DNA from: Dorea formicigenerans
Lineage (GTDB): Bacteria; Bacillota; Clostridia; Lachnospirales; Lachnospiraceae
Length of the DNA stretch: 64,000 nt
NCBI RefSeq assembly: GCF_025150245.1
Contig: NZ_CP102279.1
Coordinates: 1,051,423-1,115,422 of the forward strand
Direction of reading: 5' to 3'
In this document: piece by piece, positions 17,225-25,208 of the stretch
Layout of the letters: the number at the start of each line of letters is the position of its first letter
Position numbering within the stretch: the stretch's first letter is position 1
Translations under genes and position numbers: made by a program
The notes under the pieces: model-generated
What the model was told of the DNA's origin: nothing
Seen by the model: only the letters and a program-made list of their open reading frames with translations
The model's database searches: none

Positions 17225-17974
17225 ATGAGCGTTATTTCAATGAAGCAGCTTTTAGAAGCAGGTGTTCACTTTGGACATCAGACAAGAAGATGGAACCCTA
17301 AGATGGCTCCTTACATCTACACAGAGAGAAATGGTATCTATATCATCGACTTACAGAAATCTGTAGGAAAAGTTGATGAGGCTTACTATGCAGTATCTGA
17401 TATTGCAGCACAGGGCGGAACAATCCTTTTCGTAGGAACAAAGAAACAGGCTCAGGATGCAATCAAAGTAGAAGCAGAGCGCTGCGGAATGTATTATGTA
17501 AATGAGAGATGGCTTGGAGGAATGCTTACAAACTTCAAGACAATCAAGAGCAGAATTGCCCGTCTCAAAGAGATCGAGAGAATGTCTGAGGATGGAACAT
17601 TTGATGTACTGCCTAAGAAAGAAGTTATCCAGATCAAAAAAGAGTGGGAGAAACTTGAGAAGAACCTTGGCGGAATCAAAGAGATGAAGAAAATCCCGGA
17701 TGCTATCTTCGTAGTAGATCCTAAGAAAGAGAGAATCTGTGTTCAGGAGGCTCACACACTTGGAATTCCACTTATCGGTATCGCTGATACAAACTGTGAT
17801 CCAGAAGAGCTTGATTATGTTATCCCAGGAAATGACGATGCAATCCGTGCAGTAAAACTGATCGTTTCTAAGATGGCAGATGCTGTTATCGAAGCTAATC
17901 AGGGAGAGGCTGGCGCTGACGTATACGAGGAAGCTGAAGCAGCTGAAGAAGTAGCAGAGGCAACAGAAGAGTAA
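17225..17974 (+). CDS. rpsB: Small ribosomal subunit protein uS2
   Basis: 249 residues. The family signatures are all present: [23 protein letters not shown] at the N-terminus, [25 protein letters not shown], and [38 protein letters not shown]2 binds the 30S subunit next to S1 and the Shine-Dalgarno exit region. A C-terminal acidic tail ([15 protein letters not shown]) extends the protein, as is common in Clostridia. The ATG at 17225 (MSVISM) is chosen over one 15 bases upstream because TTGGAGGAAAGAAAC precedes it. Followed after 50 bp by tsf in the usual rpsB-tsf pair. Confidence 0.97.
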   Translation: MSVISMKQLLEAGVHFGHQTRRWNPKMAPYIYTERNGIYIIDLQKSVGKVDEAYYAVSDIAAQGGTILFVGTKKQAQDAIKVEAERCGMYYVNERWLGGMLTNFKTIKSRIARLKEIERMSEDGTFDVLPKKEVIQIKKEWEKLEKNLGGIKEMKKIPDAIFVVDPKKERICVQEAHTLGIPLIGIADTNCDPEELDYVIPGNDDAIRAVKLIVSKMADAVIEANQGEAGADVYEEAEAAEEVAEATEE

Positions 17975-18024
17975 GAACCAGATAATATTGATTAATTACA
18001 TTAATTAATTGGAGGACAAAAAAG

Positions 18025-18960
18025 ATGGCAGTTACAGCTAGTATGGTAAAAGAATTAAGAGAGATGACCGGAGCAGGAATGATGGACTGCAAAAAGGCAC
18101 TTTCTGCAACAGATGGTGATTTTGACAAAGCTATTGAATTCCTTCGTGAGAAGGGACTTGCTACTGCTGAGAAGAAAGCAGGAAGAATTGCCGCTGAAGG
18201 ACTTGTAGCAACAACTATCAAAGATGGTGATAAAGTTGCAGCAATCGTAGAAGTTAATGCTGAGACAGACTTCGTAGCAAAGAATGAAGTATTCCGGACA
18301 TTTGTTAAAGAAGTTGTTGAGCAGGCAGCAGACACAGATGCAGCTGATATCGATGCATTCAAGGCTGAGAAATGGGCACTTGATACATCTATGACAGTAG
18401 ATGAGAAACTTGCAGCTATGATCGCTAAGATTGGTGAGAACATGAACATCAGAAGATTCGAGAAAATCGTATCTGAGGATGGAATCGTTGTATCTTATAT
18501 CCACGCAGCAGGAAAGATCGGTGTTTTAGTAGAAGCTAAGACAGAGAGCAATGACGAGAGAGTTAAAGAGGCTCTTAAGAACGTTGCTATGCAGGTAGCA
18601 GCTCTGAATCCGAAGTATGTATCTACTGATGATGTACCGGAAGAGTACAAAGAGCACGAGAAAGAGATTCTTATCGCTCAGGCTAAGAATGATCCTAAGA
18701 ATGCTAACAAGCCAGAGAACATCATCGAGAAGATGATTACTGGACGTCTTGCAAAAGAGCTCAAAGAGATCTGCCTGTTAGAGCAGGAGTATGTAAAAGC
18801 TGAGAACAAAGAGACAGTTGCTAAGTATCTTGAGATGGTATCCAAAGAAGTTGGAACACCTGTAGAGCTTAAGAGATTCGTTCGTTTCGAGACTGGTGAA
18901 GGTCTTGAGAAAAAGAATGAGGACTTTGCAGCAGAAGTTGCAGCTCAGATGGGAAACTAA
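18025..18960 (+). CDS. tsf: Elongation factor Ts
   Basis: 311 residues. Guanine-nucleotide exchange factor for EF-Tu. The N-terminal UBA-like domain carries VKELREMTGAGMMDCKKAL, and the conserved EVNAETDFVAKNE core follows; both dimerisation subdomains are present. Strong TTGGAGGACAAAAAAG site. No terminator follows within 100 bp: the sequence changes straight into the left end of an integrative element, and a strong terminator stands beyond the element's right end at 25.13 kb. I infer that the element separated tsf from its own terminator. Confidence 0.97.
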   Translation: MAVTASMVKELREMTGAGMMDCKKALSATDGDFDKAIEFLREKGLATAEKKAGRIAAEGLVATTIKDGDKVAAIVEVNAETDFVAKNEVFRTFVKEVVEQAADTDAADIDAFKAEKWALDTSMTVDEKLAAMIAKIGENMNIRRFEKIVSEDGIVVSYIHAAGKIGVLVEAKTESNDERVKEALKNVAMQVAALNPKYVSTDDVPEEYKEHEKEILIAQAKNDPKNANKPENIIEKMITGRLAKELKEICLLEQEYVKAENKETVAKYLEMVSKEVGTPVELKRFVRFETGEGLEKKNEDFAAEVAAQMGN

Positions 18961-19074
18961 TTTATCAATCGCAAGACTGGTAAAAAGCAAATTAAATAGC
19001 GTATTTAAGCGGTTTCTGCCTATTTTGACAAGTGTTATGAACTACTGTAAAATCTCACAAAATATCGTGCTATT

Positions 19075-19119
19075 TTGGGTACAGATTGGGTAGGGTATTG
19101 GGTAAAGAAATTTACCCAA
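19075..19119. repeat. Left integrase arm sites (TTGGGTA cluster)
   Basis: TTGGGTA at 19075-19081, 19086-19092 and 19098-19104 (spacing 11-12 bp, one helical turn) and one inverted TACCCAA at 19113-19119. The same heptamer clusters at the other end, 24908-24982, as expected for arm-type sites bound by a lambda/Tn916-type integrase N-terminal domain. Apart from this the 330-bp gap 18961-19291 shows no gene. Confidence 0.65.
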
Positions 19120-19291
19120 CCTCTTAACGAGGAATTTACTTGTTGTTTAAAAATAGAAAGGGAACGCTGTGAGTGTTGAGGGTGTATTGCATTTTGCAAT
19201 ATGCCCTCAAATTTTTTAAAAAAATAATGTTAAAGATTGGGGAATATGCTAGAATAAGAGAAATAAACAAATTAGAATTTGAGGTGGAGAT

Positions 19292-19762
19292 ATGTATGAA
19301 ATACGAAAAATACATAGCAATGAAGTAATGGAAGCCCTTGCTTTAGCATTAGAAGTGTTTTTACAATTTGAAGCACCGGACTATAAACCGGAGGGAATTG
19401 AAACATTCAAGCGAGATATAGTTGAAAATGATGAATTTATTTCAAAATGTCAACAAGGTATCTGCCCTATATATGCGGCGTTTGACAAGGGTAAAATGAT
19501 TGGAATTATCGGTATGTATTCAAACAGGAAGCATATCAACTTAGCATTCACAAAGAAAGAATATCATCGTCAAGGTGTAGCTACTTCAATTTTTCAGTAT
19601 CTTTTAGCAGATATTTTGAAAGATGCTCCAAAGTTGCACGAGATTACTTTAAATTCGTCACCATACGGTAAGCCATTTTATCTTCATATCGGATTTAAGC
19701 CACAATCAGACGAGCAAGAAATAGACGGGATTAGGTTTACCCCTATGAAGTACACAATCTGA
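19292..19762 (+). CDS. GNAT-family N-acetyltransferase
   Basis: 156 residues. Acetyl-CoA-binding motif A appears as FTKKEYHRQGVATSIFQYLL (R/Q-x-x-G-x-A/G pattern, ~residues 93-112), followed by LNSSPYGKPFYLHIGFKP, typical of small GNAT enzymes. Substrate unknown. GAGGTGGAGATAT site before the ATG. It is the first cargo gene of the integrative element; nothing in the sequence ties it to antibiotic acetylation. Confidence 0.8.
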   Translation: MYEIRKIHSNEVMEALALALEVFLQFEAPDYKPEGIETFKRDIVENDEFISKCQQGICPIYAAFDKGKMIGIIGMYSNRKHINLAFTKKEYHRQGVATSIFQYLLADILKDAPKLHEITLNSSPYGKPFYLHIGFKPQSDEQEIDGIRFTPMKYTI

Positions 19763-19811
19763 TAAACTTCAGTTTGTAAAATTGAAAAATGTGAATTTGG
19801 AGGATAATAGG

Positions 19812-20063
19812 ATGTTAGAATTTAGATATGATACTCAACTTTTGATTGAAGGCGAAAATCTTGATGAAGATAAAATAAATGAATATTTCACAAATAATTT
19901 TAAAGGAGATTGCTTATTGGCGGTTGGAGATGAAGAATTGATTAAAATTCATTTTCATACAAATGAGCCATGGAAAGTGTTAGAATATTGTTCTCAAATC
20001 GGAGAAATCTATGATATTGTTATTGAAGATATGGATAGACAGGCGAGAGGGTTAAAGGGGTAA
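19812..20063 (+). CDS. Standalone domain resembling the middle domain of FakA/DAK2 kinases
   Basis: 83 residues. The chain reads FRYDTQLLIEGENLDEDKI then LLAVGDEELIKIHFHTNEPWKVLEYCSQIGEIYDIVIEDMDRQ. This is the pattern of the domain that follows the DAK2 kinase domain in fatty-acid kinase FakA proteins (YCTEFIL ... VVGDD..VKVHVHTN.PG.VLEYA...G.L..I.IENM). The kinase domain itself is missing, so it cannot be a kinase on its own. It may be a remnant or a binding module. The ATG at 19812 is chosen over one at 19782 because GGAGGATAATAG precedes it. Located 49 bp after the GNAT gene. Confidence 0.6.
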   Translation: MLEFRYDTQLLIEGENLDEDKINEYFTNNFKGDCLLAVGDEELIKIHFHTNEPWKVLEYCSQIGEIYDIVIEDMDRQARGLKG

Positions 20064-20113
20064 ATTCCATATTATTGCAGACAGTTTTTTTATTGACTGT
20101 CTGCTTTTTCTTT

Positions 20114-20422
20114 TTAATTATAATTGATAGTGGTACTATAAAATGGTTCATATCCATTGCGAAAAGACCATTTAGAGTGATACAGATTGATTGTAAGAAT
20201 AGTAGGAGTTCCGTTGATTTGATTATGTTCTGCTTCGATTTCCGCTATTACTTCATCTGTATTCCAGTATTGATATACAATAACTTGTAGTTCGGTATCA
20301 CGATTAGCCCCATTGCTGAATGACATACTGTTAAATACAAGATAATCGGGCAAGCTAATGTAATAGAGAATGCCTGCAAGCAAGACTAGAATAATAGTGG
20401 CAAATAACAATTTCTTTTTCAT
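20114..20422 (-). CDS. Small membrane-anchored or secreted protein of unknown function
   Basis: 102 residues. Starts MKKKLLFATIILVLLAGILYYIS, a signal-anchor, then an ~80-residue polar extracellular part (FNSMSFSNGANRDTELQVIVYQYWNTDE ...). I do not recognise the family. The ATG at 20422 has AGAGG upstream; the longer reading frame to 20536 is discarded because it would overlap the divergent regulator. Divergent from the XRE gene at 20536, with the short intergenic region serving both. Confidence 0.6.
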   Translation of the reverse strand: MKKKLLFATIILVLLAGILYYISLPDYLVFNSMSFSNGANRDTELQVIVYQYWNTDEVIAEIEAEHNQINGTPTILTINLYHSKWSFRNGYEPFYSTTINYN

Positions 20423-20535
20423 TTTGATATACCTCTGTTTCTGTATAGTTATAGGGATAAGTATATAGTACCTCACTATATAGTGAATTACTACATAAAG
20501 ATTTATTGAATATACTTTTATGTAGAGGTGAGGCA

Positions 20536-20751
20536 ATGAAGTATGGACATTTGGAACTTCACATAGAGGAACTGCTGAAAGAAAAAGGAATTAGTAAGAA
20601 TACCATTTGTAAGGAATTGGATATACCGAGGTCTAATTTTAATCGTTATTGCAGAAATGAATTTCAGAGATTAGACGCACAACTAATCTGTAAACTGTGC
20701 AGTTACTTGGAGTGTGGAATAGAAGAACTGATAGAGTATGTGAAAGAATGA
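20536..20751 (+). CDS. Small XRE/Cro-type DNA-binding regulator
   Basis: 71 residues, a single helix-turn-helix: HIEELLKEKGISKNTICKELDIPRSNFNRYCRNEFQRLDAQLICKLCSYLECGIEELIEYV. This matches the HTH_26-type Cro/CI fold of small mobile-element regulators. AGAGGTGAGGCA precedes the ATG. It probably controls the divergent membrane protein and itself. A terminator follows immediately. Confidence 0.75.
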   Translation: MKYGHLELHIEELLKEKGISKNTICKELDIPRSNFNRYCRNEFQRLDAQLICKLCSYLECGIEELIEYVKE

Positions 20752-20752
20752 G

Positions 20753-20788
20753 AGCCTGTCGGATTGAAGAAAATTCGTGCAGGCTTTT
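20753..20788 (+). terminator. Terminator of the small XRE gene
   Basis: AGCCTG (20753-20758) / CAGGCT (20780-20785) followed by TTTT, starting two bases after the stop codon. Confidence 0.6.
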
Positions 20789-20820
20789 GTTGTGTCAAGA
20801 AAAAGAGAAAATGTAGTGAG

Positions 20821-20936
20821 GTCAAGGAACAAGGCGTAGCCGATACGCCGTAGGGCAGTCCTTGACGGAACGGACACAGCCAACAGCACCATGATACAGC
20901 AGAGGACTTGAAAGGTCGGAAACCTTGCAAGTCCTC
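20821..20936. other. Hairpin cluster in the integrative element, possible origin or processing site
   Basis: Stem GTCAAGGA (20821-20828) / TCCTTGAC (20859-20866) encloses a second stem GGCGTA / TACGCC (20833-20838 with 20844-20849). It is followed by a strong hairpin GAGGACTTG / CAAGTCCTC (20902-20910 with 20928-20936) with an inner AAGGT / ACCTT stem. The last can terminate the leftward repressor gene. The first pair has the look of a replication or transfer origin structure, but no nick site can be named. Confidence 0.4.
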
Positions 20937-20943
20937 TTGTCTG

Positions 20944-21627
20944 TTACTGGGCGTTATGCTTTAAGTAAAGTGCTTCTTTCTCCAGTTCCTTTTCAAATGC
21001 TTTTATGTGACCGTCTTGTATTCCGTTGTCGATATGAAAGCAGTCGTCAGTCTGTGAGTAGGAGAGCATGGTAACTTTCGGTTCATAGGTTGCTGTATCA
21101 ATTCCATAATAGTAAATCGTGGCGGTTGTTAATACCATGTGAATGCTTTCAAAATCTCTTGTAAAAATTGTATGCCTGTCGGAATAAAAGAAATCAGACG
21201 GGCATTCATAGAATTGGGAACTATCCTCTTTCAAAAATAGTGGCAGTATGTGCATTGCATTTCCAGCACGATTGACAAGGACATAAAAGCGTGGAATGAG
21301 GGCGGCATATTGTGTCATCATGGCGATATATATATCATCTAAATCATCAAGAAGATACTCAGAGCAGGAGTTGTTATAAAAGACATATTGCAGGGCGTTA
21401 TCGTTTTGACTTGTATGTTCCATAGGCACATTTTGTCCGTAAAGCCAACGCAAATCTACATCTAAGGAGTCGGCGATCAGTTCCATTTTATCGGCTTTGG
21501 GGTTGTATTGTCCCGAAAGATAGGAACTAAACGCCCCTTTGCTGATACCTGTATCTTTGACTATATCTACTTGTTTTTTATTTTTTGCTTTCATGGCAAA
21601 TTTAATCCGTTCTGCGATTGTATTCAT
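20944..21627 (-). CDS. XRE-family repressor of the integrative element
   Basis: 227 residues. N-terminal helix-turn-helix (AERIKFAMKAKNKKQVDIVKDTGISKGAFSSYLSGQYNPKADKMELIADSLDVDLRWLYG), then a ~150-residue C-terminal region of no clear family. Its position, reading away from the DUF961-rep-int genes and separated from them by a palindromic operator over a promoter, is that of an ImmR/CI-like master repressor. The ATG at 21627 is set by GAGAGGGTTTTCAG. Whether it is cleaved or removed by an ImmA-type protease is unknown; no such gene is visible. Confidence 0.75.
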   Translation of the reverse strand: MNTIAERIKFAMKAKNKKQVDIVKDTGISKGAFSSYLSGQYNPKADKMELIADSLDVDLRWLYGQNVPMEHTSQNDNALQYVFYNNSCSEYLLDDLDDIYIAMMTQYAALIPRFYVLVNRAGNAMHILPLFLKEDSSQFYECPSDFFYSDRHTIFTRDFESIHMVLTTATIYYYGIDTATYEPKVTMLSYSQTDDCFHIDNGIQDGHIKAFEKELEKEALYLKHNAQ

Positions 21628-21745
21628 CTGAAAACCCTCTCTTTCCATATCTCGTTATAACTTTTCATATCTTATCGTCTAAGGACACTATACCACAAGT
21701 TCAGAAAAAAGAAAATAAAAAGTTTATAAAAAACTAAACTTCCTA

Positions 21746-21800
21746 TTGCAAAACAAATATGTCTGTGCTAATATACAATTAAGTTCAGAAATAACTGAAC
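21746..21800 (+). promoter_or_regulatory. Element promoter with palindromic repressor operator
   Basis: TTGCAA (21746-21751), 17 bp, TAATAT (21769-21774), then the palindrome GTTCAG-AAATAA-CTGAAC (21783-21800) sitting over the expected start of transcription. A half copy, AAGTTCAG, lies upstream near 21698. It most likely binds the repressor encoded leftward at 20944-21627. Confidence 0.65.
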
Positions 21801-21876
21801 CACAAACGACGTCGTAATAAGAAATTGAAAATATGAGAAACTGACCTATCGGTTCAACGGGGAGAAAGGAACGTGT

Positions 21877-22206
21877 ATGCAGATTACATTGACAAAAGAA
21901 CAGGTAAAAGAAGCATTTGGAGAACTTCGTTTCATGGGTGCGGATAACTGTTACCGCTATGATAAAGACAGTAAGAAGAAAACAGAGGAAGTGGAAGCCT
22001 TAAAACTTCATCTTGGAAGCATGAAGCTTGGGAACAGCGTGGATATTCGCTTGGAAGCAACGGAACTTCCGAAGATTGAGCCTTATGCGGTGGTGGAACT
22101 GGAAGAACCAGTATATGCCCCTTATGTGCAGAGAGGAAACTTTCCTGTATTAGTGGAGAAGATTACCTGTAAGGGTATCCGCCCTGTTGCAAACAAAAAT
22201 ATGTAG
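21877..22206 (+). CDS. DUF961 (YdcP-like) conjugative-element protein
   Basis: 109 residues. Belongs to the DUF961/YdcP family found at the start of Tn916/ICEBs1-type elements (Tn916 Orf22/Orf23 position); function not established, though relatives of ICEBs1 YdcP support element replication. It lies directly after the regulated promoter and 58 bp before the replication gene. GGGGAGAAAGGAACGTGT before the ATG. In a full conjugative element this gene is followed by the FtsK/TcpA coupling protein; here the transfer genes are absent. Confidence 0.75.
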   Translation: MQITLTKEQVKEAFGELRFMGADNCYRYDKDSKKKTEEVEALKLHLGSMKLGNSVDIRLEATELPKIEPYAVVELEEPVYAPYVQRGNFPVLVEKITCKGIRPVANKNM

Positions 22207-22264
22207 GCGGTCAAAGTTCCTGTCCTCGTTCTGACGTACCAAACGGCAGGTTGAGGGCAGGGCA

Positions 22265-23374
22265 ATGGCAACGCCATTGCAGATAGGAGGTATGGTAAAT
22301 TTGGAAGAAAGAAGCGGAAGTTTTCTTCCAGAACTCCCCTACACTAACAGGGGAGTAATACGACAGAAAGAAGCATTAAGTGCCTTGATAGACTGGTGTC
22401 AGATAACGATTAAGGAAGTTCCGTTAGAAGCAGTTATAGAAGATGTACTGAGAATACCTTTGGAACTTATGACCGTAACGGGTTATGAAAAGGGGATTGC
22501 AGGACATGAGGTTGTGGCAATCTTCGATAATATCAAGGTGCTAAAGCCGACAGGAAATGCACAGTATCAAGGCTTTCAGATTTTAATGAGTGGGAAAGGC
22601 TGTCGCAACTATGAGAATTTTTTACAACTCAATGAGGAAACATGGTTTGATTTCTTGAACAGAGTTTGCCAGTATCATATCAATGTTCCTCGGATTGATT
22701 TGGCGATAGATGATAGAAAACCTTATTTGAGTATTCCCGATTTGATTGTACGGACAAAAGAGGGATTGCTTTCCACAAAACTAAGGGAGATAGATTTTCA
22801 CGACTCGGGAGAACTGAAAGAAGAAGTGTTTCAGAGTAAAGGTGGTAGTCTTTATCTCGGCAGTTCAGCCAGCAATTTGAGATTGGTATTTTATGAAAAA
22901 GGATATGAACAGAATAAAAAATATGGAACAGAATTAGACGAAAATTGGAATAGATATGAGTTGAGATTTCGGCAGGAAATGGCAGTTAGCGTAGTACAGG
23001 AATTATTGAGATATAGAGATGTGGCAGGACTGGCAATGGAAGTATTGAACAGCAAAATACGATTTTTAGAAAAGCCGACAGACAGCATGACAACACGAAA
23101 AAGGCTTTACCCAACCTATCAAGCGTGGGCGGAACTGATGAAAGATATAGGTAAGGTTAAACTTACCATGCAACCACAGAAGAAAAGTTTACAAAAGGTG
23201 TGGGAATGGTTAGAAAAGTATGTTGCTCCGTCTTTGAAACTGTTTGCAGAGGTTGGAAAGATAGAGAAAAGGGATTATATCGGTAATCTTGTAGCAAATG
23301 GAGAAATGAATATCACACAGAAACAGTTGTATGATGATTACATAAAAGCAAGAAGATTAGAGGAAAGGGGATAA
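22265..23374 (+). CDS. Rep_trans-type replication initiator / relaxase
   Basis: Up to 369 residues. Tn916 Orf20/ICEBs1 NicK-like Rep_trans family: WCQITIK strand, a GNAQYQGFQILMSGKGCRNYENF block, VPRIDLAIDDRKPYLSI (metal-binding region) and YEKGYEQNKKYGTELDENWNRYELRFRQE containing the catalytic tyrosine region. It nicks the element origin for rolling-circle replication and, in helpers, transfer. The start is unclear: the ATG at 22265 lies inside a perfect hairpin (GCAATGGC-AAC-GCCATTGC), ATG 22292 is only one base from the AGGAGG, and TTG 22301 has the ideal 10-base spacing. Confidence 0.82.
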   Translation: MATPLQIGGMVNLEERSGSFLPELPYTNRGVIRQKEALSALIDWCQITIKEVPLEAVIEDVLRIPLELMTVTGYEKGIAGHEVVAIFDNIKVLKPTGNAQYQGFQILMSGKGCRNYENFLQLNEETWFDFLNRVCQYHINVPRIDLAIDDRKPYLSIPDLIVRTKEGLLSTKLREIDFHDSGELKEEVFQSKGGSLYLGSSASNLRLVFYEKGYEQNKKYGTELDENWNRYELRFRQEMAVSVVQELLRYRDVAGLAMEVLNSKIRFLEKPTDSMTTRKRLYPTYQAWAELMKDIGKVKLTMQPQKKSLQKVWEWLEKYVAPSLKLFAEVGKIEKRDYIGNLVANGEMNITQKQLYDDYIKARRLEERG

Positions 23375-23378
23375 TCGT

Positions 23379-23558
23379 ATAGAAAAAGCATTATTAAATT
23401 TAAAGGAAGTAAGTGAGTATCTTGGACTTGGAGAAACAAAGACAAGAGAACTCTTGAAAAGTAGAAACTGTCCGTTTTCCATGAAGATTGGGTATCGGTG
23501 GTATGCGAACAGAAGATTATTAGACACATGGCTAGAGCAACAAGCAAAAAGTTATTGA
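23379..23558 (+). CDS. xis: Excisionase-like DNA-binding protein
   Basis: 59 residues if counted from ATA 23379: IEKALLNLKEVSEYLGLGET, then KTRELLKSRN, a GYRWYANRRLLDTWLE end. This is the winged-helix excisionase fold of Tn916-type elements (MerR-like HTH_17). It overlaps nothing, sits between rep and int, and would bend DNA near the arm sites to favour excision. Odd point: the frame is bounded upstream by a stop at 23358-23360 and holds no ATG, GTG or TTG before the conserved part, only ATA preceded by GGAAAGGGG. Either a rare start codon is used or the start has been lost. Confidence 0.65.
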   Translation: MEKALLNLKEVSEYLGLGETKTRELLKSRNCPFSMKIGYRWYANRRLLDTWLEQQAKSY

Positions 23559-23663
23559 AGTTCTGATTGAAAAGGAGGCGAACTTATAGTAGTATATGGT
23601 TAAAATCACAGAAGTTCCCTTTTTATTTATCAAAATATTTGATTGATAGAAAGGGTAGAGATT

Positions 23664-24902
23664 ATGGGTAAAGATTTAAAAGGAAAAGAATTAGGAACAG
23701 GTTTACGTCAAAGAAAGGACGGTAGATACGAAGCAAGAGCAAAGATAAACGGAATAGACATTAACTTGTATGATGTTGATTTGAAGAAATTAAAAATATT
23801 GTTTGAAAAGGCAAAAGAAGAAGCAAGAAATAATATTGATATGAAACGTCAGAAAATAACGCTGAATGAATGGTTTGAGGAATGGTTTGCAAATTATAAA
23901 ATTCCTAATATCAAGGAAACAAGCGTGTTTCCTATGCGTAGCAAATATTATAATACATTTGGAAAAGCAATAGGGAATATGAAAGTGACAGATATACGGA
24001 ACTTGGATATTCAACGTGTCATTAACGATATGAATAAGCAGGGGAGAGCGTCTTCCAGTATGCGAGATGCTTTAGGCAGAGTTCGGGAGTGTTTGGAGTC
24101 TGCAAAGAATAATCGTATTATAGACATCAATCCATGTTTTGAAATCAATGTACCTTGGGAAAATAAAACAGCAGAAAGACGTTTCTTATCAATGGCAGAG
24201 CAAACAAGGTTTTTGCAGGAAGTAGAGCATAACTGGTATAAAGAGATGTTTTACATTATGTTTCTGACGGGTATGCGAATTGGGGAAGTCGGTGGTCTGA
24301 AATGGGAAGATATAGACTGGAATAAGAAATGTATTAACATTCAAAGGTCTTTATCCTGTCAATATGAAAATGGAGTAAAGACTATGCGACTAACAAAGCC
24401 TAAAACACATAATTCATACAGAAGTATTCCGTTTATGGCAGAAACAGAAGAAATTCTGTTATCTCAAAAAGAAAAACAGAACAGGCAGAAAAAAGCCTAT
24501 GGAAATCGTTGGCGTTCAAGTGGAGAATTTGATAACTTGGTGTTTACCACTTCTTTAGGAAGTCCAGTTATTCGGAATGTAGCAGAAAAAGAAATTAAGA
24601 AAGTAGTAAAAGCAATCAATTTTCAAGAAGCAATAGAAGCGGTAAAGGAAAACAGAGAGCCGATAGAATTTAAAGACCTTTATCCTCATGCAATCCGACA
24701 TACATTTTGTAGCAGGTGCTTTGAAAAAGGAATGGACGCTAAAGTAGTGCAAATGCTAATGGGACATCAGCATTACAGTACAACGATTGACATATATACT
24801 CATGTGACAGAAACAAAATTTGAAGAAGAAATAGCAAAGTTTGGTAGCGTGAGTGAAAAACAGAAAGTTCAGAAAAATAAAAACTCTACCCAGTGTGCAT
24901 AA
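23664..24902 (+). CDS. int: Tyrosine recombinase (integrase) of the element
   Basis: 412 residues. An N-terminal AP2-like arm-binding domain (ELGTGLRQRKDGRYEARAKI), a SAM-like core-binding domain (LNEWFEEWFANYK...), then the catalytic domain with R205 (TGMRIGEV), the KPKTHNSYRSIP lysine strand, H342-x2-R345 (HAIRHTF), H in GHQHYSTT and the nucleophile Y378 (IDIYTHV). All active-site residues are present, so it should be functional. It is the last gene of the element, and arm-type TTGGGTA sites flank it. The ATG at 23664 is preferred to the TTG at 23643. Confidence 0.93.
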   Translation: MGKDLKGKELGTGLRQRKDGRYEARAKINGIDINLYDVDLKKLKILFEKAKEEARNNIDMKRQKITLNEWFEEWFANYKIPNIKETSVFPMRSKYYNTFGKAIGNMKVTDIRNLDIQRVINDMNKQGRASSSMRDALGRVRECLESAKNNRIIDINPCFEINVPWENKTAERRFLSMAEQTRFLQEVEHNWYKEMFYIMFLTGMRIGEVGGLKWEDIDWNKKCINIQRSLSCQYENGVKTMRLTKPKTHNSYRSIPFMAETEEILLSQKEKQNRQKKAYGNRWRSSGEFDNLVFTTSLGSPVIRNVAEKEIKKVVKAINFQEAIEAVKENREPIEFKDLYPHAIRHTFCSRCFEKGMDAKVVQMLMGHQHYSTTIDIYTHVTETKFEEEIAKFGSVSEKQKVQKNKNSTQCA

Positions 24903-24907
24903 AAGAG

Positions 24908-24982
24908 TACCCAACATAGCAAAATAAGAGAAATTTGCTTTCAACGGGAATGAAAAGTTTCTACCCAAAGGGAAATTGGGTA
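24908..24982. repeat. Right integrase arm sites (TTGGGTA cluster)
   Basis: TACCCAA at 24908-24914 and 24962-24968 and TTGGGTA at 24976-24982, matching the heptamer cluster at 19075-19119. The first lies six bases after the integrase stop codon. Confidence 0.65.
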
Positions 24983-25132
24983 AAATGGAAGAGCAGAATT
25001 GAGGAAAGCGTAGAAAGCCTTATAAAATGGGCATTTGAGAAAACAGTAAATAAAAGTTGGCAAAACAGATGAACGCATAATCTTACAGTTCGCATAAGAA
25101 TTTGAACCGTATTATTATCATGTAAATCAACG

Positions 25133-25180
25133 AAAAACCTTGAATTTCCTATGAAAAATGGGATAATTCAAGGTTTTTTT
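25133..25180. terminator. Strong bidirectional terminator, probably the displaced tsf terminator
   Basis: A perfect 14-bp stem, AAAAACCTTGAATT (25133-25146) with AATTCAAGGTTTTT (25165-25178), with A-run and T-run on the two sides. It stands just beyond the right end of the integrative element and just before the leftward AraC gene; tsf itself has no terminator at its own end. Confidence 0.8.
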
Positions 25181-25208
25181 GCGTTTAGTTTTTATGACAT
25201 TATAGATT

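Larger units (their letters stand above)
19075..24982. mobile_element. Small integrative element (Tn916-related integrase/Rep module, no transfer genes)
   Basis: Bounded by clusters of a TTGGGTA motif at both ends and carrying, left to right, GNAT, a FakA-like domain protein, a membrane-anchored protein, two XRE regulators, DUF961, Rep_trans, xis and a tyrosine integrase at the right edge. No coupling ATPase, VirB4/VirB6 or relaxase of the MOB type is present, so it would need help to move between cells. True ends lie somewhat outside the arm sites: left between 18960 and 19070, right between 25000 and 25130. A short possible core TCGCA (18969-18973 and 25090-25094) is noted but weak. Confidence 0.75.

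Noticed and set aside
18969-25094. TCGCA at both ends as the attachment core of the integrative element
   Set aside because: Five bases are too few to call; kept only as a note. Mapping needs an empty site from a related strain.
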